Below are positions 30,522 to 33,803 of a stretch of 33,803 nt of DNA, piece after piece; within the stretch, counting starts at the first letter, position 1; every line of letters begins with the position of its first letter. The notes under the pieces are model-generated. The model did not search any database. It was not told the DNA's origin and saw nothing but the letters and a program-made list of their open reading frames with translations. The position numbers and the translations under genes were made by a program. Source of the stretch: Actinomycetes bacterium (GTDB lineage: Bacteria; Actinomycetota; Acidimicrobiia; Acidimicrobiales; Acidimicrobiaceae); the NCBI GenBank assembly GCA_021786375.1, contig JAJYNL010000084.1, forward strand, positions 66,022-99,824, given 5' to 3'.

Positions 30522-31250
30522 TCAGCCGGCCATGGTCAGCCCTCCGCTGACCGAAAGAACCTGGCCGGTGATGTATCTCGCCTCCTCGGAGGCGAAAAAT
30601 ACGACGGCGGCGGCCACCTCCTCGGGGGAGGCGAGGCGCTTGAGGGGGATGGCCCGCACCAGGGCTTCCTTTAGGCGCTCGTCCTGTGCCGCGAAGAGCG
30701 GTGTGTCGGTGGGTCCGGGGCAAACGCAGTTCACCGTGATCGAGTGGCGCGCCATCTCCCTGGCCAGCGATTTCGACAGGGCGATGACTCCACCCTTGGC
30801 ACCGGCGTAGATGCTTTCGCCGGAGGAGCCCACCCGGCCAGCGTCGCTGGCGATGTTGACCAGCCTGCCTCCGCCGGACTCGATCATCGCGGGAAGAAAG
30901 GCCCGCGCGACCAGGATCGGTCCGAACAGGTTTATGTCGAGCACCTTGCGCGCGAATTCCACCGTGGCGTTGAGGAATGGCGCGGTCTTGTCCCAGCCTG
31001 CGGCGTTCACCACGACCGACGGAGCGCCGAAGTTGGCCAGTGTCCAATCCCGGGCCTCGTCCACCTGTTCGGGACTGGTGACGTCGGTCTGGCGAAAAGC
31101 TATTAGATCCGGCGCGAAGGCCGCGGTGGCCTTGGCACCATCCAGGTTCATGTCCAGCGCCACCACCCGCTGTCGCCTTGCCGCGAGCTCCTGGGCGACT
31201 GCCCGCCCGATACCCGAACCGGCCCCGGTTACAACCGCTACCCCGTCCAT
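30522..31250 (-). CDS. Short-chain dehydrogenase/reductase (SDR)
   Basis: This 242-residue classical SDR has the NAD(P)-binding TGAGSGIG (8-15), Asp33 at the end of the second strand (VVALDMN), which suggests NAD(H) preference, and VNAAGWD in place of NNAG. The catalytic set is Ser135 (NIASDAG), Tyr148 and Lys152 (YAGAK), followed by CPGPTDTP. The start ATG at 31250 lies inside the end of the TetR reading frame (13-bp overlap), so the two were translationally coupled before the TetR gene was disrupted. A 3-hydroxyacyl-CoA or alicyclic hydroxyacyl-CoA dehydrogenase role would fit the operon but is inferred. Confidence 0.92.
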   Translation of the reverse strand: MDGVAVVTGAGSGIGRAVAQELAARRQRVVALDMNLDGAKATAAFAPDLIAFRQTDVTSPEQVDEARDWTLANFGAPSVVVNAAGWDKTAPFLNATVEFARKVLDINLFGPILVARAFLPAMIESGGGRLVNIASDAGRVGSSGESIYAGAKGGVIALSKSLAREMARHSITVNCVCPGPTDTPLFAAQDERLKEALVRAIPLKRLASPEEVAAAVVFFASEEARYITGQVLSVSGGLTMAG

Positions 31251-32162
31251 CGTTCACCTCTCGTCGTGTCGGGCCGCTCGGGCCGTTTTCCTTGGATCAA
31301 TTGCCCCGCTTCCGGCGAGAGCGCCAGCAGCGCAGCGTGGCGCGGCCAGAGGCCCGGCTCCACCACGGCGCGCAGGAAGACGGCGCGCTGGCGGGAGATG
31401 TAGGCCTCCAGGTCGAGCTTGGGCTCGAAGTACCAGTGCTTGAGCGCCCAGCCATGGGCGAGCAGAAGAATGTCGTAGGCGGCCAGCTCGGGGTCCACGG
31501 TCACCAGCGATCCGTCGCCGACGCCTCGGGCTATTAGCGCCACCAATGGTCGGGCCGTCTCCTCTTCGAGCCGCTTCAGGCGGGATCGGCCATCGGCCGA
31601 GAGCGACTTGCTCTCCCGATAGGTGAGCATGGCCGCCTGCCGATGACGCCCGATCACGCGGCAATAGGCGGCGATGCCCGCCGCCAGCGCCACCACAGTG
31701 TCATCTCCAGCGTCGGCAATGGCCTTTGGTACCTCGTCCAGTAGCTCGTCCAGGATTCGGGTGATGATGGCACTTGCTCTCCCGATAGGTGAGCATGGCC
31801 GCCTGCCGATGACGCCCGATCACGCGGCAATAGGCGGCGATTCCCGCCGCCAGCGCCACCACAGTGTCATCTCCAGCGTCGGCAATGGCCTTTGGTACCT
31901 CGTCCAGTAGCTCGTCCAGGATTCGGGTGATGATGGCGAAGAGGATCTCCTGCTTGCCCGAGAAGTAGCGGTAGAGCAGCCCTACGCTTACCCCGGCCTC
32001 CTCGGCCAGGGCCTGCATCGAGACCTCCTCGAAGCCGGACGCCGCCATCATCCGCGCGGCGGCCTCCAGGATCTCGCGGGTGCGGAGGCTGGAGCGGAGG
32101 TGCCGGACCCGGTCGCCGATCTCAGGCTGGGGCTCATGGCGGGCGGTCGGGGAGGGGCTCAT
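31238..32162 (-). pseudogene. TetR/AcrR regulator split by a frameshifting 166-bp tandem duplication
   Basis: The regulator starts at ATG 32162, 3 bp after GGAG on the minus strand. Residues 20-75 form an intact TetR helix-turn-helix (RTREILEAAARMMAASGF, VSMQALAEEAG, VGLLYRYFSGKQEILF). After RESK the frame shifts into CHHHPNPG and stops at 31701 (153 residues). Removing one copy of the duplication restores a 252-residue TetR protein that ends RGERWTG at 31241. The second half is still open from GTG 31696 (152 residues), with GGAG 8 bp upstream of it and the first ORF's stop 4 bp away. The locus may therefore make two separate pieces rather than nothing. The intact protein would have repressed the operon downstream of it. 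Confidence 0.88.
31606..31937. repeat. 166-bp perfect-length tandem duplication inside the TetR gene
   Basis: Bases 31606-31771 are repeated directly as 31772-31937, with one difference (G at 31676, T at 31842). The flanks diverge at once on both sides (31605 G against 31771 C; 31772 A against 31938 G after the shared C). Since 166 is 3x55+1, the duplication shifts the reading frame. The single difference is synonymous in the TetR frame (GGC or GGA, Gly). No IS-like ends are seen, and no junction homology longer than a couple of bases. Confidence 0.95.
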
Positions 32163-32176
32163 TGGCTCCGCCCATA

Positions 32177-32211
32177 TGAACTGAAATTCACAAACACTGA
32201 ATCGAAATTCA
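32177..32211. promoter_or_regulatory. Paired TGAA-N6-TTCA operator sites upstream of the TetR gene
   Basis: TGAACTGAAATTCA (32177-32190) and TGAATCGAAATTCA (32198-32211) share 11 of 14 bases or more and start exactly 21 bp apart, two helical turns. Each is an inverted repeat of TGAA/TTCA (TGAAT/ATTCA in the second) around a short centre. They lie 15-49 bp upstream of the TetR start, where an autoregulatory operator is expected. Ownership by this TetR is inferred from position. Confidence 0.65.
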
Positions 32212-32355
32212 CCTCAATCAGATTAGGCCTCCCGCCACCCGGCTGTCAAGTGTTCGCAGCCCTATTGTCGGGGAGTGCAGTTAATTTGATCGCCAATTGC
32301 CTGCGGTTCACCCGGGGCTGCAGTCATCGGGCCAGGACAGGAAGGGAAAGCGGAA

Positions 32356-33803
32356 TTGGATACCTCTAAGGAGAAGCTGGGATTCGGTGCTGTGGAGAGC
32401 TGTGGCGAGCAGCATGATTTCCGCGCCCTGGCGGTGGAGCCGGGCGAGGAGCACGTGGATCGCCTGGAGCTGTACCGCCCCGCGCTCTCCCCTCGGGCGG
32501 GGCGCAGCCGTCTCCGCCTCGCCCACCTGACGGACTTCCAGTTTCTCGACCCGGGCAGTCCGGCCCGCTTTGAGTTCGTCAACAAGCTGGTGGGCCTCGC
32601 GACGATGGAGAAGTTTTTTCCGGGCCATCGCAGCCAGGAACTGCTGGTGCCTTTCGCGGTGGAGGCGGCGATCCGCTACGTTAACCAGCTCGATCAGGAG
32701 GGTGGCCGGCGCTTTGACATGTGTCTCATAAGCGGGGACTCGGTTGACAACACCCAGGGTAACGAGCTGCAGGCGCTGGTTGCGATACTCGCGGGCGGCG
32801 AGTTCTCGCTGGAGGAGTACTTTGGCGATTACCATGGCGTGCAGTCGGTGGCATGGGACGACGACTTCTACTGGCACCCGGACCCGGTCACCGACCAGCC
32901 CAAGCGCATGCTGGGATACCCGCACGCCGAGGGACTGCTCGACGAGGTGCGCGCCCGGCAACGCTTCGTGGGCCTGGGGGTACCCTGGTTGATGGCCAAC
33001 GGCAACCATGAGGTCCTCATCCAGGGCATGGGCATGCTCAACCAGGAGGTTGCCGACTTTGCGGTCGGTGGAGCCAAGCCGCGCGGCGTGGACCTGCAGG
33101 CTACCTTGGCCGACCTGCCCCAGCTGGCCTCGGCCTTCGAGGCAGATCCTCAGAGCCTCTTTGCCCGCGCCGTGCTCGAGCCGATCGAGGCCAACCCGCT
33201 GCGTGCTCCGCTCACGCGCGATCAGCAGGCTGCGATCCTGGCCGCGGCGGGGGGAGCGCCGGCCGGGCACGGTCTGGCCGGGTTCGACCTGCAGGGCCGG
33301 GAAGGACTGTACTTCTCCTACTATGACGTGGCCTCGAAAACTTTCTACCTGTGCCTGGATACCGCAAAGCGTGGGGGCGGAGCCGATGGCTTCCTGGGAG
33401 CCGGCCAGCTGGCATGGCTGGAGGGGGAGTTGAAAGCGATGGCCGAGACCGATCCGGAGGCGCTGGCAGTGATCTGCGCGCACCACGGCCCGCAGGAGAT
33501 CGACTACGCCCACCCCGGTTGCGTGAGCCGGGAGCAGCTGCTGGCCACTGTGCACCGGCACGGGCAGGTTGTGCTTTGGATCTGCGGACACACCCACGAA
33601 AACCTCATCGACGCTTTCGCCGATCCCGCCCGGCCGGGTCGGGGCTTCTTTTCGGTGACCACCTCGTCCATCATGGACTGGCCCTGCGCCTTGAGGGAGG
33701 TTGAGATATTCGAGATGGGCGATGGCTCGCTGATGGCCGAGACGACCGTGCACCACTTCGACTACGTCTCGGATCCGCAGGACCTATCGGTGCCGGGCCT
33801 GGC
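32356..33803 (+). CDS. Metallophosphoesterase, PPA1498-like (TIGR03767 type), 3' end outside the window
   Basis: The frame is open from TTG 32356 to the window end (482 codons, no stop). AGGAAGGG (32339-32346) lies 9 bp upstream of this TTG, and the in-frame stop TGA at 32287-32289 limits the N-terminus; no ATG is available earlier. Metal-binding motifs of calcineurin-like phosphoesterases appear in order: RLAHLTDFQFLDPGSPAR (DFQ in place of the usual DxH), ISGDSVDN, NGNHEVL, ICAHHGPQE and ICGHTHEN. The combination and length fit a family of large actinobacterial phosphoesterases first described from Propionibacterium. No signal peptide is seen. The substrate is unknown. An antisense frame of 482 codons covers the same region and is a GC-driven shadow. 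Confidence 0.82.
   Translation, partial: MDTSKEKLGFGAVESCGEQHDFRALAVEPGEEHVDRLELYRPALSPRAGRSRLRLAHLTDFQFLDPGSPARFEFVNKLVGLATMEKFFPGHRSQELLVPFAVEAAIRYVNQLDQEGGRRFDMCLISGDSVDNTQGNELQALVAILAGGEFSLEEYFGDYHGVQSVAWDDDFYWHPDPVTDQPKRMLGYPHAEGLLDEVRARQRFVGLGVPWLMANGNHEVLIQGMGMLNQEVADFAVGGAKPRGVDLQATLADLPQLASAFEADPQSLFARAVLEPIEANPLRAPLTRDQQAAILAAAGGAPAGHGLAGFDLQGREGLYFSYYDVASKTFYLCLDTAKRGGGADGFLGAGQLAWLEGELKAMAETDPEALAVICAHHGPQEIDYAHPGCVSREQLLATVHRHGQVVLWICGHTHENLIDAFADPARPGRGFFSVTTSSIMDWPCALREVEIFEMGDGSLMAETTVHHFDYVSDPQDLSVPGL

Noticed and set aside
31238-31696. C-terminal TetR ORF as an independent gene
   Set aside because: It starts inside duplicated sequence and has no DNA-binding domain; it is the displaced second half of the upstream regulator, though it may still be translated.
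32308-33756. 482-codon open frame on the minus strand at the window end
   Set aside because: The plus strand encodes a metallophosphoesterase with ordered motifs (SGDSVDN, GNHE, GHTHEN) over the same bases; the minus frame shows no family features.

Overview
The window is GC-rich chromosomal DNA from an actinobacterium. The evidence is the lexA / LysM-protein / nrdR neighbourhood familiar from mycobacteria and corynebacteria, a DUF3040 membrane protein, an actinobacterial HNH nuclease, a PPA1498-type metallophosphoesterase and an mraZ-rsmH-ftsL-ftsI-murE-mraY-murD-ftsW cluster. The form I CO dehydrogenase and the aerobic acyl-CoA genes point to an aerobic, possibly trace-gas-oxidising soil or water lineage. 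An Acidimicrobiia-like origin is a guess; no rRNA or tRNA is present to test it.

Layout. 1-453: 3' end of a dapE-like peptidase. 463-2165: SOS module, with lexA (minus) divergent from a LysM division-inhibitor-like gene, LexA-box-like sites between them, then nrdR. 2184-9570: housekeeping and accessory genes, namely a SRPBCC protein, an inositol-phosphatase-family enzyme (minus), threonine aldolase, a PIG-L deacetylase overlapping a MobB-like protein with a lost P-loop, DUF3040, acyl-CoA dehydrogenase, a small conserved protein, an HNH nuclease and a lipoate-ligase-like protein behind a roughly 300-bp leader. 9680-19367: the division and cell-wall cluster, tightly overlapping, preceded by five 10-bp-phased MraZ-type repeats. 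murF is absent between murE and mraY, and the cluster stops after ftsW. 19339-20715: a tryptophanase gene (minus) whose 3' end overlaps ftsW.

20948-28012: a CO-oxidation block. coxM, coxS, coxL (active-site loop AYACSFR) and an XdhC-YHS fusion protein are joined by 4-bp ATGA overlaps. A CitA/DcuS-like sensor kinase and its response regulator follow. The molybdo-enzyme, a candidate cofactor-maturation protein with an added metal-binding-type domain, and a sensory system thus lie together.

28017-32162 (minus): an acyl-CoA operon (TetR regulator, SDR, acyl-CoA ligase, enoyl-CoA hydratase). The TetR gene is split by a 166-bp tandem duplication that shifts the frame, and two TGAA-N6-TTCA sites lie just upstream of it. 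32356-33803: a metallophosphoesterase running off the window end. No tRNA, rRNA, CRISPR array or insertion sequence was seen. The best leads are the XdhC-YHS fusion beside form I CODH, the TetR duplication with its paired operators, the MraZ repeat array, the truncated dcw cluster and two long untranslated leaders behind extended -10 promoters.
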